Positions 1 to 8,956 are shown, numbered from the stretch's first letter. The stretch: 64,000 nucleotides of DNA from Rhodopseudomonas pseudopalustris (GCF_900110435.1 NZ_FODT01000003.1:496001-560000); one strand, 5' to 3'. Notes: generated by a model from the sequence alone, not told the origin. Translations and numbers: made by a program.

Positions 1-862
1 GCTGGAAGGTGCCGATCGGCTCGCCGAACTGCTTGCGCTCGTGCACGTAAGGCAGCACCACATCGAGACAGGCCTGCATGATGCCGAGCGGACCTGCGGC
101 AAGCACAGCGCGCTCGTAATCGAGGCCGCTCATCAGCACATTGACGCCGCGGCCGACCTCCCCGAGCACGTTCTCTTCCGGTACTTCGCAATCCTGAAAC
201 ACCAGCTCGCCGGTGTCCGAGCCGCGCATTCCGAGCTTGTCGAGCTTCTGCGCGGTGCTGAAACCCTTCATGCCCTTCTCGACCAGAAACGCGGTCATTC
301 CGCGCGGCCCGGCGTTGGGATCCGTCTTGGCGTAGACCACCAGAGTCTCGGCGATCGGCCCGTTGGTGATCCACATCTTGTTGCCGTTGAGAACGTAGCG
401 GTCGCCCTTCTTCTCGGCGCGGGTCTTCATCGACACCACGTCGGAGCCGGCGCCGGGTTCGGACATCGCCAGCGCGCCGACATGTTCGCCTGAGATCAGC
501 TTCGGTAGATATTTACGCTTCTGCGCATCGTTGCCGTTGCGGGAGATCTGATTGACGCAAAGGTTGGAATGCGCGCCGTAGGACAACCCGACCGACGCCG
601 AGGCGCGGGAGATCTCCTCGACCGCAAGGCAATGCTCGAGATAGCCGAGGCCAGCGCCACCGTACTCCTCATCGACCGTGATTCCGTGCAGCCCGAGCGC
701 GCCGAGCTTCGGCCATAAATCGCGTGGAAACGTGTTGGTCTTGTCGATCGCGTCGGCGCGCGGGGCGATTTCATTGGAGGCGAAATCCCGCACCGTTTCG
801 CGGATCGCATCCGCGGTCTCGCCGAGATCGAAATTAAACATGCCTTGCGCGTTGGGAATCAT
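1..862 (-). CDS. ivd: Isovaleryl-CoA dehydrogenase, 3' part missing at window edge
   Basis: FAD-dependent acyl-CoA dehydrogenase, probably acting on isovaleryl-CoA in leucine breakdown and passing electrons to ETF. I translated the strand from ATG at 862: the protein starts [20 protein letters not shown] and runs about 287 residues without a stop to the window edge. It contains the family signatures [11 protein letters not shown], the FAD-binding stretch [15 protein letters not shown], and WITNGP. A second in-frame ATG (residue 8) is possible. The [17 protein letters not shown] and [12 protein letters not shown] stretches resemble isovaleryl-CoA dehydrogenases more than other acyl-CoA dehydrogenases. 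The catalytic base region lies beyond the window. It is divergent from the P450 gene on its right. Confidence 0.85.
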   Translation of the reverse strand, partial: MIPNAQGMFNFDLGETADAIRETVRDFASNEIAPRADAIDKTNTFPRDLWPKLGALGLHGITVDEEYGGAGLGYLEHCLAVEEISRASASVGLSYGAHSNLCVNQISRNGNDAQKRKYLPKLISGEHVGALAMSEPGAGSDVVSMKTRAEKKGDRYVLNGNKMWITNGPIAETLVVYAKTDPNAGPRGMTAFLVEKGMKGFSTAQKLDKLGMRGSDTGELVFQDCEVPEENVLGEVGRGVNVLMSGLDYERAVLAAGPLGIMQACLDVVLPYVHERKQFGEPIGTFQ

Positions 863-1098
863 GGTCGGGCTGTCTCCACTCGGGGCGCGCGGCTAGAAGC
901 GGCGCGCCGGTCTTCTGGTTGCGGCCACCATGTCATGGCGCCGCAGGGCTGAGAAGGCTCCATTGGTCGTCCCGACCGGCCTTTCCAGAACCTTCGCCAG
1001 CGCCTCGACGCAAGTCTCCGCCGGACGGAAAATCGGCAGTCAAATCAATTTGTTCGATCCCATGCCGGCGTGTGTCCGGGATACTTGCGCTGGCCGTG

Positions 1099-1110
1099 AC
1101 AACCGGTTGT
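1099..1110. promoter_or_regulatory. Perfect 12-bp palindrome in ivd/P450 divergent promoter region
   Basis: ACAACCGGTTGT is a perfect dyad in the 358-bp gene-free stretch 863 to 1220 between divergent ivd and the CYP153 gene. It lies 111 bp upstream of the P450 start, a plausible place for a dimeric repressor or activator. No regulator gene is adjacent, so the protein that might bind is unknown. I see nothing else clear in this stretch except the P450 ribosome site (GAGGGA, just before 1221). Short palindromes occur by chance, so confidence is modest. Confidence 0.3.
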
Positions 1111-1220
1111 AATCGACGCTGATCCGCCACAGGCAACAAGGCGGACGATGGAGAACGGCCGATCGCCGTAACGGCAAATCGGGAAGAAACGCCAACGAAC
1201 ACTCAAACCGAGGGACACCC

Positions 1221-2486
1221 ATGCACGGCACCATCGAGATCGACAAAGCCGCCCGTCAGCGCGCCGCGCGCGAGGAAGCCTATTCGACGCCGCTGGCGCA
1301 ATTCCATCCCGGCGCGCCGCGGCACTTTCGCGACGACACGCTATGGCCGTGGTTCGAGCGGCTTCGCGCCGAGGAGCCGGTGCACTACTGCACCAATGCG
1401 CCGATCGAGCCTTATTGGAGCGTGACCAAGTACAACGACATCATGCATGTCGACACCCACCACGGCATCTTCTCGTCGGACTCGACGCTTGGCGGCATCG
1501 CGATCCGCGACGCGCCGGTCGGCTACGACTGGCCGAGCTTCATCGCGATGGACGAGCCGCGGCATTCGGCGCAGCGCAAGACGGTGTCGCCGATGTTCAC
1601 GCCGCAACATCTCGACGAGCTCGCGGTGCTGATCCGCGGCCGGACCGAGAAGGTTCTCGACGCCCTGCCCCGCAATGAGACCTTCAATTTCGTGGAGCGG
1701 GTCTCGATCGAGCTGACCACGCAGATGCTGGCGACGCTGTTCGACTTTCCGTTCGAGGAGCGGCGCAAGCTGACGCGTTGGTCGGACGTCGCCACCGCGC
1801 TGCCGAAGAGCTTGATTGTCGCATCCGAAGAGGAGCGCCGCACCGTGCTGAACGAATGCGCGGCCACGTTCATCAAGCTATGGAATGAGCGGGTCAATTC
1901 CGAGCCGCGCAACGACCTGCTATCAATGATGGCGCATCACGACGCGACGCGGCAGATGGACCGCGACAATCTGATCGGCAACATCCTGCTGCTGATTGTC
2001 GGCGGCAACGACACCACCCGCAACACCATGTCGGGCTCGGTGCTGGCGTTGAACGAAAATCCCGACCAGTTCGCGAAATTGCGGGCGAATCCGGCACTGA
2101 TCGACACCATGGTACCGGAGGTGATCCGCTGGCAGACGCCGCTGGCGCATATGCGCCGGACCGCGCTGGAGGACACCGAACTCGGCGGCAAGACCATCAA
2201 GAAGGGCGACCGGGTCGTGATGTGGTACGTCTCCGGCAATCGCGATGACGAGGTGATCGAGCGGCCGAACGAATTCATCATCGACCGCAAGCGGCCGAAG
2301 ATCCATCTGTCGTTCGGCTTCGGCATCCACCGCTGCGTCGGGATGCGGCTCGCGGAGTTGCAGCTCAAGATCGTCTGGGAAGAAATGCTCAAGCGGTTCG
2401 ACCGCATTGAAGTTGTCGGGGAGCCGAAGCGGGTGTATTCGAGCTTCGTCAAGGGCTACGAGTCCTTGCCGGTTCGCATATCCTGA
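1221..2486 (+). CDS. Cytochrome P450, CYP153 family (terminal alkane/fatty-acid hydroxylase type)
   Basis: Soluble class I P450, 421 residues, expected to hydroxylate the terminal carbon of alkanes or medium-chain fatty acids. Seen: the I-helix motif GGNDTTRN (about 261-268), ExxR (E300 to R303), and the haem-thiolate loop FGFGIHRCVG with Cys372. The stretches GNDTTRNTMSG and RWQTPLAHMRRTALEDTE are characteristic of CYP153 rather than other bacterial P450s. The start has a GAGGGA ribosome site 6 nt upstream. The next gene, an acyl-CoA dehydrogenase, follows on the same strand after 31 bp, suggesting joint expression. CYP153 enzymes need a ferredoxin and a ferredoxin reductase; neither is next to it in this window. 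Confidence 0.9.
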   Translation: MHGTIEIDKAARQRAAREEAYSTPLAQFHPGAPRHFRDDTLWPWFERLRAEEPVHYCTNAPIEPYWSVTKYNDIMHVDTHHGIFSSDSTLGGIAIRDAPVGYDWPSFIAMDEPRHSAQRKTVSPMFTPQHLDELAVLIRGRTEKVLDALPRNETFNFVERVSIELTTQMLATLFDFPFEERRKLTRWSDVATALPKSLIVASEEERRTVLNECAATFIKLWNERVNSEPRNDLLSMMAHHDATRQMDRDNLIGNILLLIVGGNDTTRNTMSGSVLALNENPDQFAKLRANPALIDTMVPEVIRWQTPLAHMRRTALEDTELGGKTIKKGDRVVMWYVSGNRDDEVIERPNEFIIDRKRPKIHLSFGFGIHRCVGMRLAELQLKIVWEEMLKRFDRIEVVGEPKRVYSSFVKGYESLPVRIS

Positions 2487-2517
2487 CCCTCCCAAGAAAA
2501 AGAAAACAGCTTCAACA

Positions 2518-3693
2518 ATGAAACATCATGCCGCCGCGGAGCAGGACGAATTCCATGACATCCGCGACGCCGTCGCCAAATTGTGTGCGCAATTTCCAGG
2601 CGAGTACTGGCGAAAACTCGACCGTGAGATGGCCTACCCCAAGGCCTTCGTCGACGCGCTGACCGAGGCCGGTTACCTGTCGGTGCTGATCCCCGAGGAA
2701 TATGGCGGCGCCGGGCTGAAGCTTTCTGCGGCGGCGGCGATCCTCGAGGAAATCCAGCGCGCCGGTTGCAACGGCGGCGGCTGCCATGCGCAGATGTACA
2801 CCATGGGCACGGTGCTGCGGCACGGCAGCGACGAACAGAAAGCGAAGTGGCTGCCGAAGATCGCCTCCGGCGAGTTGCGGCTGCAGGCGTTCGGCGTCAC
2901 CGAGCCGACCTCAGGCACCGACACGACATCTTTGAAGACCTTCGCCAAAAAGGACGACAATGGCGACTACGTCGTCAACGGCCAGAAGATCTGGACCAGC
3001 CGCGCCGAATACTCCGACCTGATGGTGCTGCTGGCGCGGACCACGGCGAAGGATCAGACCGCCAAGAAGACCGAAGGTCTGTCGGTGTTCCTGGTCGACA
3101 TGCGTGAGGCGCGCGGCCACGGCCTGGAGATCCGCCCGATCCGCACCATGATGAACCACGCCACCACCGAGGTGTTCTTCACCGACCTCAAGGTGCCGAA
3201 GGAGAATCTGATCGGCGAGGAAGGCAAGGGCTTCCGCTACATCCTCTCCGGCATGAACGCCGAGCGCATCCTGATCGCCGCCGAGTGCATCGGCGACGCC
3301 AAATGGTTCATCGCGAAAGCGACCAACTACGCCAAGGATCGCGTGGTGTTCGGCAGGCCGATCGGCCAGAACCAAGGCATCCAGTTCCCGATCGCCAAGG
3401 CCTATGCGCAAATGCGCGCCGCCGAGCTGATGGTGAAGGAAGCCACCCGCAAATACGAAGCCGGGCTCGATTGCGGCGCCGAGGCCAACATGGCCAAGAT
3501 GCTCGCGGCTGACGCCTCGTTCGAGGCGGCCAATGCCTGCATCCAGACACATGGCGGCTTCGGCTTCGCCGAGGAATACGACGTCGAGCGAAAGTTCCGC
3601 GAGACGAGGCTGTACCAGGTCGCGCCGATCTCGACCAATCTGATCCTGTCGCATCTCGCCGAGCACGTGCTCGGGATGCCGCGGTCGTATTGA
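2518..3693 (+). CDS. Acyl-CoA dehydrogenase
   Basis: FAD-dependent acyl-CoA dehydrogenase of 391 residues from ATG 2518. It shows the usual three-part layout: N-terminal helical domain with [21 protein letters not shown], the flavin segment FGVTEPTSGTDTTSLKT with WTSRAEYSD, and the C-terminal helical domain with RVVFGRPIGQNQGIQFP and QTHGGFGFAEEYDVERKFRETR. The substrate is not clear from sequence. The open frame continues upstream into the P450 gene, but the ATG at 2518 gives the normal family N-terminus. Its position directly after the CYP153 gene suggests it may act on acyl-CoAs made from the hydroxylated product; that is inference. Confidence 0.9.
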   Translation: MKHHAAAEQDEFHDIRDAVAKLCAQFPGEYWRKLDREMAYPKAFVDALTEAGYLSVLIPEEYGGAGLKLSAAAAILEEIQRAGCNGGGCHAQMYTMGTVLRHGSDEQKAKWLPKIASGELRLQAFGVTEPTSGTDTTSLKTFAKKDDNGDYVVNGQKIWTSRAEYSDLMVLLARTTAKDQTAKKTEGLSVFLVDMREARGHGLEIRPIRTMMNHATTEVFFTDLKVPKENLIGEEGKGFRYILSGMNAERILIAAECIGDAKWFIAKATNYAKDRVVFGRPIGQNQGIQFPIAKAYAQMRAAELMVKEATRKYEAGLDCGAEANMAKMLAADASFEAANACIQTHGGFGFAEEYDVERKFRETRLYQVAPISTNLILSHLAEHVLGMPRSY

Positions 3694-3731
3694 ACCGACT
3701 CCGTCGCGTGCATGCGCCATCACCATCAAAC

Positions 3732-3847
3732 CGTCATTCCGGGTCGCCGCGCAGCGGCGAACCCGGAATCCCGAACTGTTGACCCGACGTCGGCAAGACA
3801 CCTCGAGATCCCGGGTTCGCAAGCGATCGCTTGGGCCCCGGAATGAC
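3732..3847. repeat. Dispersed palindromic repeat, family A, copy 1
   Basis: Starts CGTCATTCCGGG and ends with the complementary CCCCGGAATGAC, with two inner arms (GGCGAACCCGGAAT and CCCGGGTTCGC) around a variable spacer. Four further full copies are at 7889, 12500, 28230 and 33686. It fills most of the gap between the acyl-CoA dehydrogenase and the next CoA-transferase and can fold into a long hairpin, so it could act as a terminator or RNA stabiliser. Confidence 0.85.
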
Positions 3848-3865
3848 CATGGCAAGGATTGAGCA

Positions 3866-4960
3866 GTGCTTCCACTTGAAGGATTGACCGTCATCGCCGT
3901 CGAACAAGCCGTCGCAGCGCCGTTTTGCAGCTCGCGACTTGCCGACGCCGGCGCCCATGTCGTCAAGGTCGAACGCCCCGAAGGCGATTTCGCCCGCGGC
4001 TACGACCACGCCGCCAAGGGCCAGAGCAGCTACTTCGTCTGGCTCAATCGCGGCAAGGAATCCGCGGTGGTCGATCTGTCGACCAAACAAGGCCGCGACG
4101 AACTCGAGAGCCTGATCGCCTCGGCTGACGTGCTGCTGCAGAATCTCAAGCCCGGCTCGATGGACAAGCTCGGCTTCGCCCGCGAGCGGTTGCGCCGCGA
4201 CTATCCGAAGCTGATCATCTGCACCATCTCCGGCTACGGCGACGACGGCCCTTACGCGCACCGCAAGGCTTATGACCTGCTAATTCAGGCCGAAAGCGGC
4301 CTCGCCTCGATCACCGGTGGCCCGGAAAGCGCTTCGCGCGTCGGCATGTCGATCGTCGATGTCGCCACCGGCGCGACCGCACACGCTGCGATCCTCGAAG
4401 CGCTGATCGGGCGCGGACGCACCGGACAAGGCGCCGACATCCGGATATCGATGTTCGACGTGATGGCGGACTGGCTGACCGTGCCACTGCTCAACGCCGA
4501 AGCCGGCAATCCGCCGCGGCGGCTCGGCCTTGCGCATCCCTCGATCGCGCCCTACGGCGTGTTCACCTCAAAGGACGGCAAGGACATCCTGATCTCGATC
4601 CAGAGCGAGCGAGAGTGGAAGAAGCTGTGCGCCGAAGTGCTGCGCCAGCCCGAACTCGCGGCCGATCCCAGACTATGCAACGGCGTCGAGCGCGTGCGCA
4701 ATCGCGCCTTCACCGACAAAGTGGTGGCCGATATCTTCGGCAGCCTGACACGCGACGATCTGCTCGAACACCTCGCCAGCGCCGACATCGCGTTCGCCGA
4801 GGTCAATGCGATGGAAGACCTCTCGCATCATCCGCATCTGCGCCGGATCGAAGTGGCGACGCCGAACGGGCCGGTCACCTATCCCGCGCCGGCCGCGATC
4901 GTTCTCGGCGACGACCGCCGTTACGGCGCGGTGCCGGGAATCGGGGACAAACGCAAGTAA
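3866..4960 (+). CDS. Class III CoA-transferase (CaiB/BaiF family)
   Basis: Moves CoA between an acyl-CoA donor and a carboxylic acid through an enzyme-bound anhydride. It has 364 residues. N-terminal stretch LEGLTVIAVEQAVAAPFCSSRLADAGAHVVKVE is typical, as is the NLKPGSMDKLGF segment; the catalytic Asp is expected to be D165 in SIVDVATG. The next gene, 14 bp downstream, encodes a hydratase similar to itaconyl/mesaconyl-CoA hydratases, so the substrate may be a C4 to C5 dicarboxylic or branched acid. Exact substrate cannot be read from sequence. Confidence 0.9.
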   Translation: MLPLEGLTVIAVEQAVAAPFCSSRLADAGAHVVKVERPEGDFARGYDHAAKGQSSYFVWLNRGKESAVVDLSTKQGRDELESLIASADVLLQNLKPGSMDKLGFARERLRRDYPKLIICTISGYGDDGPYAHRKAYDLLIQAESGLASITGGPESASRVGMSIVDVATGATAHAAILEALIGRGRTGQGADIRISMFDVMADWLTVPLLNAEAGNPPRRLGLAHPSIAPYGVFTSKDGKDILISIQSEREWKKLCAEVLRQPELAADPRLCNGVERVRNRAFTDKVVADIFGSLTRDDLLEHLASADIAFAEVNAMEDLSHHPHLRRIEVATPNGPVTYPAPAAIVLGDDRRYGAVPGIGDKRK

Positions 4961-4974
4961 CAAGGGCAAACACC

Positions 4975-5841
4975 ATGACCCATGCCGCGACCACGACCGA
5001 AACGCTCGACCTCGATCATCTGCGGCAATGGATCGGCCGCAGCGAGCAAGCCACCGACACTGTCACCGCTCAGCTCGTCAGGGGCCTGCGCGCGACGCTG
5101 TTTCTCGACATCGGCAAGCCGCAGGCCGGCGACGCCGCGCCGTTCACCGCGCATTGGTGTCTCGGCCAGCCGGTCTATCCGATGGACCAGCTCGGGCCCG
5201 ACGGCCACCCGACCCGCGGCGGCTTCCTGCCGCCGGTGCCGCTGCCGCGACGGATGTGGGCGGGCGGCGAACTGCAGTTCCTCGACGCGCTCAAGGTCGG
5301 CGACGAGGTAACGCGGACCTCCACGATCGGCGAGGTGACGGTGAAGCAGGGCTCGACCGGCACGCTGTGCTTCGTCACCGTCAACCACGAGATCACCACG
5401 CCGCGCGGCGTCGCGATCCGCGACCGCCAGGACATCGTCTATCGCGACGTGCCGCCGCCGTCTGCGGCGCCGGCCAAGCCTGCCGCGCCCGCGCCGGCCG
5501 CGCAGCACCGCGAGAGCCATCTCGCCGACCCTGTGCTGCTGTTCCGCTATTCGGCGCTGACCTTCAATGGCCACCGCATCCATTACGACCGCGACTACGT
5601 CACCAAGGTCGAGGGCTATCCCGGCCTCATCGTCCATGGCCCGATGCAGGCGGCGCTGCAGGTCGAGTTTGCCGCGAAGCTGAAGGGCTCCGCACCGAAG
5701 AGCTTCAGCTATCGGGGGGTGCAGCCGCTGTTCGACGGCGCCGATTTCAGCGTCAACGCCAATGAAACAGCGGGCGGGTTGGAGCTCTGGACCGCCAATG
5801 CGGACGGCGTGCCGACCATGAAGGGCACCGCGACATGGTAG
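4975..5841 (+). CDS. Hotdog-fold acyl-CoA hydratase (FAS1-like dehydratase / HTD2, mesaconyl-C4-CoA or itaconyl-CoA hydratase type)
   Basis: 288 residues from ATG 4975. The N-terminal half resembles the FAS1-like dehydratase region; the C-terminal half carries the hydratase motif NGHRIHYD (198-205) and GYPGLIVHGP (214-223), which in this family hold the active-site His and Asp. A Pro/Ala-rich linker (about 160-178) joins the two hotdog halves. The ORF extends far upstream in frame through the CoA-transferase gene, but this ATG gives the family N-terminus. Together with the CoA-transferase before it, this suggests activation and hydration of an unsaturated acid; a citramalyl-CoA lyase, which would complete itaconate breakdown, is not in the window. 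Confidence 0.85.
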   Translation: MTHAATTTETLDLDHLRQWIGRSEQATDTVTAQLVRGLRATLFLDIGKPQAGDAAPFTAHWCLGQPVYPMDQLGPDGHPTRGGFLPPVPLPRRMWAGGELQFLDALKVGDEVTRTSTIGEVTVKQGSTGTLCFVTVNHEITTPRGVAIRDRQDIVYRDVPPPSAAPAKPAAPAPAAQHRESHLADPVLLFRYSALTFNGHRIHYDRDYVTKVEGYPGLIVHGPMQAALQVEFAAKLKGSAPKSFSYRGVQPLFDGADFSVNANETAGGLELWTANADGVPTMKGTATW

Positions 5842-6218
5842 CCGGGCGCGTTGTTGTCGCCGCCCTGCTGACGCTGCTCGGCGCGTCGGCGGCGGTCGCA
5901 GACACCGGCGCGATCATGGGCGCGTGGCAGCGCGACGACGGCATCGCGCGCGTGAAGGTGGCGCCCTGTGGCAAGGTCATCTGCATGACCAACACCTATA
6001 TCCGGCCCGATGTCACCGACGAGAAGGTCGGCGAGCGCCTCGAATTCGATCTCAGGCAGGGCGGCGGCGACGCGCCGCTCACGGGCTCGGTGCTCGATCC
6101 CAAGACCGGTAAGAGCTATTCGGCCACGATCACCGTCCGGGGCGATCAGATGACCACCAAAGGCTGCGTGCTCGGCGGCATCATCTGCAAGAGTACCAAC
6201 TGGAGCCGTCTTCGCTGA
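5835..6218 (+). CDS. Secreted DUF2147 protein
   Basis: 127 residues. It begins with a short signal peptide (positive start, hydrophobic VVVAALLTLLGASAAVA, cleavage probably after ALA/AVA near residue 22). The mature part fits DUF2147: IMGAWQRDDGIARVKVAPCGKVICMTN at the start and a C-terminal GGIICKSTNWSRL, with paired cysteines that may form disulfides in the periplasm. The start overlaps the end of the hydratase gene by 7 nt, so they are probably translated together. Biochemical role of this family is not established. Confidence 0.85.
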   Translation: MVAGRVVVAALLTLLGASAAVADTGAIMGAWQRDDGIARVKVAPCGKVICMTNTYIRPDVTDEKVGERLEFDLRQGGGDAPLTGSVLDPKTGKSYSATITVRGDQMTTKGCVLGGIICKSTNWSRLR

Positions 6219-6257
6219 CCGATCCCGCATTTCGCTGATCATCGAAGGATCGTCGCC

Positions 6258-7880
6258 GTGCCCGCCAAGAACAAAGCCGCGCCGCGCGCGGTCAGCGTGA
6301 AGGAGGCGACGCTCGATTTGCTGCGCGCCTTGGGGATCGACAAGGTGTTCGGCAATCCCGGATCGACCGAGCTGCCGTTTCTCAGCGACTGGCCCGGCGA
6401 TATCGACTACGTCCTCGCGCTGCAGGAGGCGAGTGCGGTGGCGATGGCGGACGGCTATGCGCAGGCCACGCGCAACGCCGGCTTCGTCAATCTGCATTCG
6501 GCGGCCGGCGTCGGCAACGCGCTCGGCAACATCTACACGGCGTTCAAGAACCAGACGCCGTTGGTGATCACCGCCGGACAGCAGGCGCGCAGCCTGCTTC
6601 CCTTGCAGCCGTTTCTCGGCGCCGAGCGCGCCAGCGAATTTCCGCGGCCTTACGTGAAGTACAGCGTCGAACCGGCGCGCGCCGAAGATGTCCCGGCCGC
6701 GATCGCGCGCGCCTACGCCGTGGCGATGCAGCCGCCATGCGGACCGACCTTTGTGTCGGTGCCGATCGACGACTGGGCGCGGCCCGCGTCGCCGGTCGCG
6801 CCCAGAATGTTGACCCGCGAGCGCGGCCCGGAGCGCGCGGCAATGCAGGCTCTGGCCGAGGCGTTGGCCTCTGCCAAGAAGCCCGCGCTGGTGGTCGGCC
6901 CTTCGGTCGATCGCGCCGCAGCGGTCGATCTGATGGTGAAGGTCGCCGAGCGCACCAATGCGCCGGTGTGGGTGAGCCCGTTCTCGGCGCGCTGCAGCTT
7001 CCCGGAGCGGCACAGGCTGTTCGCCGGATTCCTGCACGCCTCGCCCGGACAACTCTCCGAGGCGCTCAGCAGACACGACGTCGTTGTGGTGATCGGCGCG
7101 CCGGTGTTCACCTTCCACGTCGAGGGCCATGCGTCGATCTTCGACGGCGCGGCGACGCTGTTCCAGATCACCGAGGACGCCGACGCCGCGTCGGTGACGC
7201 CGTTCGGCGCCAGCATTGTTGCGACGATGAAGCCGGCGCTGGATTTGCTGTTGGAGCTGTTGCCGGAAACCAACCGCGCCGCGCCTCCGGCACGTACATT
7301 GCCCCCTGCGCCGCGAGCCGCCGATCCGATGCCGGCGGAAGTCGTGCTGCACGAACTCGCGACGACGATGCCGGCCGACGCGATGCTGGTGGAGGAAGCG
7401 CCGTCGCATCGTCTGGCCATGCAAAAATACTTGCCGATGCCCGGCCAGGACAGCTTTGCGACGATGGCGAGCGGCGGGCTCGGCTGGTCGCTGCCGGCCG
7501 CGGTCGGCTTCGCGCTGGCGCTTCGAAAGCGCCGCACCATCTGCCTGATCGGCGACGGCTCGGCGATGTATTCGATCCAGGCGCTGTGGACGGCGGCGCG
7601 GCGTAAGCTGCCGCTGACGGTGGTGGTGCTGAACAATGGCGGCTACGGCGCGATGCGCTCGTTCAGCCAGGTGATGCAGGTTCGCGACGTGCCGGGACTC
7701 GCGCTGCCGGGAATCGATTTCGTGCAACTCGCACAATCGATGGGCTGCGACGCCGAGCGCGTGTCACGCTGCGACGACCTCGCGCCGGCGCTGGCTCGCG
7801 CGCTGTCATACGATGGCGTGTTCGTGGTGGAGGCCATGCTGGATCGTTCGGTGCCGCTGCTCTACGCGAAGAACGGTTAG
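6258..7880 (+). CDS. mdlC: Benzoylformate decarboxylase (thiamine diphosphate enzyme)
   Basis: 540 residues. Expected to convert benzoylformate to benzaldehyde and CO2 (mandelate pathway), or a related 2-oxo acid. Seen: NPGSTELP with S36, the ThDP-activating E57 in ALQEAS, LHSAAG with H80, and H287 in VFTFH. These match the active-site Ser, His and His of Pseudomonas putida MdlC. The cofactor motif GDGS (432-435) to NN (459-460) is intact. It lies 39 bp after the DUF2147 gene on the same strand. No mandelate dehydrogenase or benzaldehyde dehydrogenase is in the window, so the actual 2-oxo acid substrate remains open. Confidence 0.85.
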   Translation: MPAKNKAAPRAVSVKEATLDLLRALGIDKVFGNPGSTELPFLSDWPGDIDYVLALQEASAVAMADGYAQATRNAGFVNLHSAAGVGNALGNIYTAFKNQTPLVITAGQQARSLLPLQPFLGAERASEFPRPYVKYSVEPARAEDVPAAIARAYAVAMQPPCGPTFVSVPIDDWARPASPVAPRMLTRERGPERAAMQALAEALASAKKPALVVGPSVDRAAAVDLMVKVAERTNAPVWVSPFSARCSFPERHRLFAGFLHASPGQLSEALSRHDVVVVIGAPVFTFHVEGHASIFDGAATLFQITEDADAASVTPFGASIVATMKPALDLLLELLPETNRAAPPARTLPPAPRAADPMPAEVVLHELATTMPADAMLVEEAPSHRLAMQKYLPMPGQDSFATMASGGLGWSLPAAVGFALALRKRRTICLIGDGSAMYSIQALWTAARRKLPLTVVVLNNGGYGAMRSFSQVMQVRDVPGLALPGIDFVQLAQSMGCDAERVSRCDDLAPALARALSYDGVFVVEAMLDRSVPLLYAKNG

Positions 7881-7888
7881 CAAAACTC

Positions 7889-8034
7889 CGTCATTCCGGG
7901 GCGCCGCGTAGCGGCGAACCCGGAATCCATAATCCCTGAACTATCGAATCAGAATTGCAATCGTCCTCTGTGCTTCACCGAGAGCAAAGGGAGTATGGAT
8001 TCCGGGTTCGCGCTACGCGCGCCCCGGAATGACG
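7889..8034. repeat. Dispersed palindromic repeat, family A, copy 2
   Basis: Outer ends CGTCATTCCGGGG and CCCCGGAATGACG are complementary; inner arms are GCGAACCCGGAATCCAT and ATGGATTCCGGGTTCGC. The spacer is longer than in other copies. It lies between the converging mdlC and SDR genes, where a long hairpin could end transcription from both sides. Confidence 0.85.
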
Positions 8035-8066
8035 AACGATGGTTTGTGGGTCGAGGTTACGAAGGC

Positions 8067-8870
8067 TCAGTTCGCCTTCGTCCCGAAGGTCTCGCGCAGC
8101 GAGGCCTGGATCTTGGCCATGCCGCCGATCCAGCGGTCGTAGTTCTCGGTCTTCTTGCGCATGTAGTCAATCACCTGCTTGTGCGGCAGGATCAGGAAGC
8201 TCTCTTCCGCGAGGCCGGCCAGCACGTCCTGCGCGACCTGCTCGGGCGACAGATTGCCGTCGGCGGATTGCGGGCCTTTGGGGATTCCGCGCAGCATGTT
8301 GGTGTCGACGCCCTGCGGGCAGAGAATCGAGACCTTGATGTTGTGCGCCTTGTGCGAGATCGCCAGATTTTCCGCAAAGCCCACCGCGCCGTGCTTGGTC
8401 GCCGAATAGGCCGGGCTGCCGACCTGCGACAGCAGGCCCGCCGCCGAAATCGTGTTGAGGAAATAGCCGCCGCCGCGCGCTCTGTAGAGCGGCACCAGAT
8501 GCCGCGCGGCGTAGACATGCGCCATCACATGGATCATCCAGCTCTTCATGAACGGCTCGTCCAATGCGCCCCCGGCATTTTCTGACATCGGATCAAAGCC
8601 GCCGCCGATCCCCGCATTGGAGCAGAACAGCGCGATCGGCCCGAATTGCCGCTCGGTCTGGTCGATCACATGTTTGATGTCGGCCTCAACGGCGACGTCA
8701 CACTTGAACGCCGCGCCGCCGACCGAAGCGGCCACCGCCTCGGCGCGGGCCTGATCGAGATCGGCGACCACGACCTTGGCGGCGCCCGCTTTGGCAAACG
8801 CCTCGCACATCGCCTGACCGATTCCATTGCCGCCGCCGGTGACGACGACGACCTTGCCCGCAACCTGCAT
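8067..8870 (-). CDS. Short-chain dehydrogenase/reductase
   Basis: Classical SDR, 267 residues from ATG 8870. NAD(P) binding motif TGGGNGIG (11-18), structural NAG (85-87), catalytic S142, Y155 and K159 (AYSATKHGAVGF). An Asp after the second strand (VVVADLD) favours NAD over NADP. The longer open frame upstream adds 92 residues of Arg-rich sequence with no family match and was rejected. The substrate is unknown. It converges with mdlC. Confidence 0.9.
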   Translation of the reverse strand: MQVAGKVVVVTGGGNGIGQAMCEAFAKAGAAKVVVADLDQARAEAVAASVGGAAFKCDVAVEADIKHVIDQTERQFGPIALFCSNAGIGGGFDPMSENAGGALDEPFMKSWMIHVMAHVYAARHLVPLYRARGGGYFLNTISAAGLLSQVGSPAYSATKHGAVGFAENLAISHKAHNIKVSILCPQGVDTNMLRGIPKGPQSADGNLSPEQVAQDVLAGLAEESFLILPHKQVIDYMRKKTENYDRWIGGMAKIQASLRETFGTKAN

Positions 8871-8907
8871 GGATTTTCCCCCGAATGGTTGTTGTTGGGG
8901 TGTCTTA

Positions 8908-8956
8908 GCGCGTATCCGGCCAAAGTGGCACCCGGTTTTGCAACCGGGATATGCGC
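8908..8956. repeat. Short inverted repeat, family C, degenerate copy
   Basis: GCGCGTATCCGG at the left and a GGGATATGCGC end at the right pair imperfectly, with CCAAAGTGGCACCCGGTTTTG between. The layout resembles the common Rhizobiales repeat containing AAAGTGG and CCGGTTTT; a second member is at 55691. It sits just upstream of the SDR start. Confidence 0.5.

Noticed and set aside
3732-3847. Family A repeats considered as a CRISPR array or attachment sites
   Set aside because: Copies are kilobases apart with inverted arms, no regular spacers and no cas genes.
5709-7736. A 675-residue minus-strand open frame across DUF2147 and mdlC
   Set aside because: Arg/His-rich antisense shadow of mdlC, no recognisable domain.
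7881-8066. Possible small gene in the repeat between mdlC and SDR
   Set aside because: The only open frames come from the palindromic repeat (typical peptide PGSRYARPGMT) and are not protein-like.
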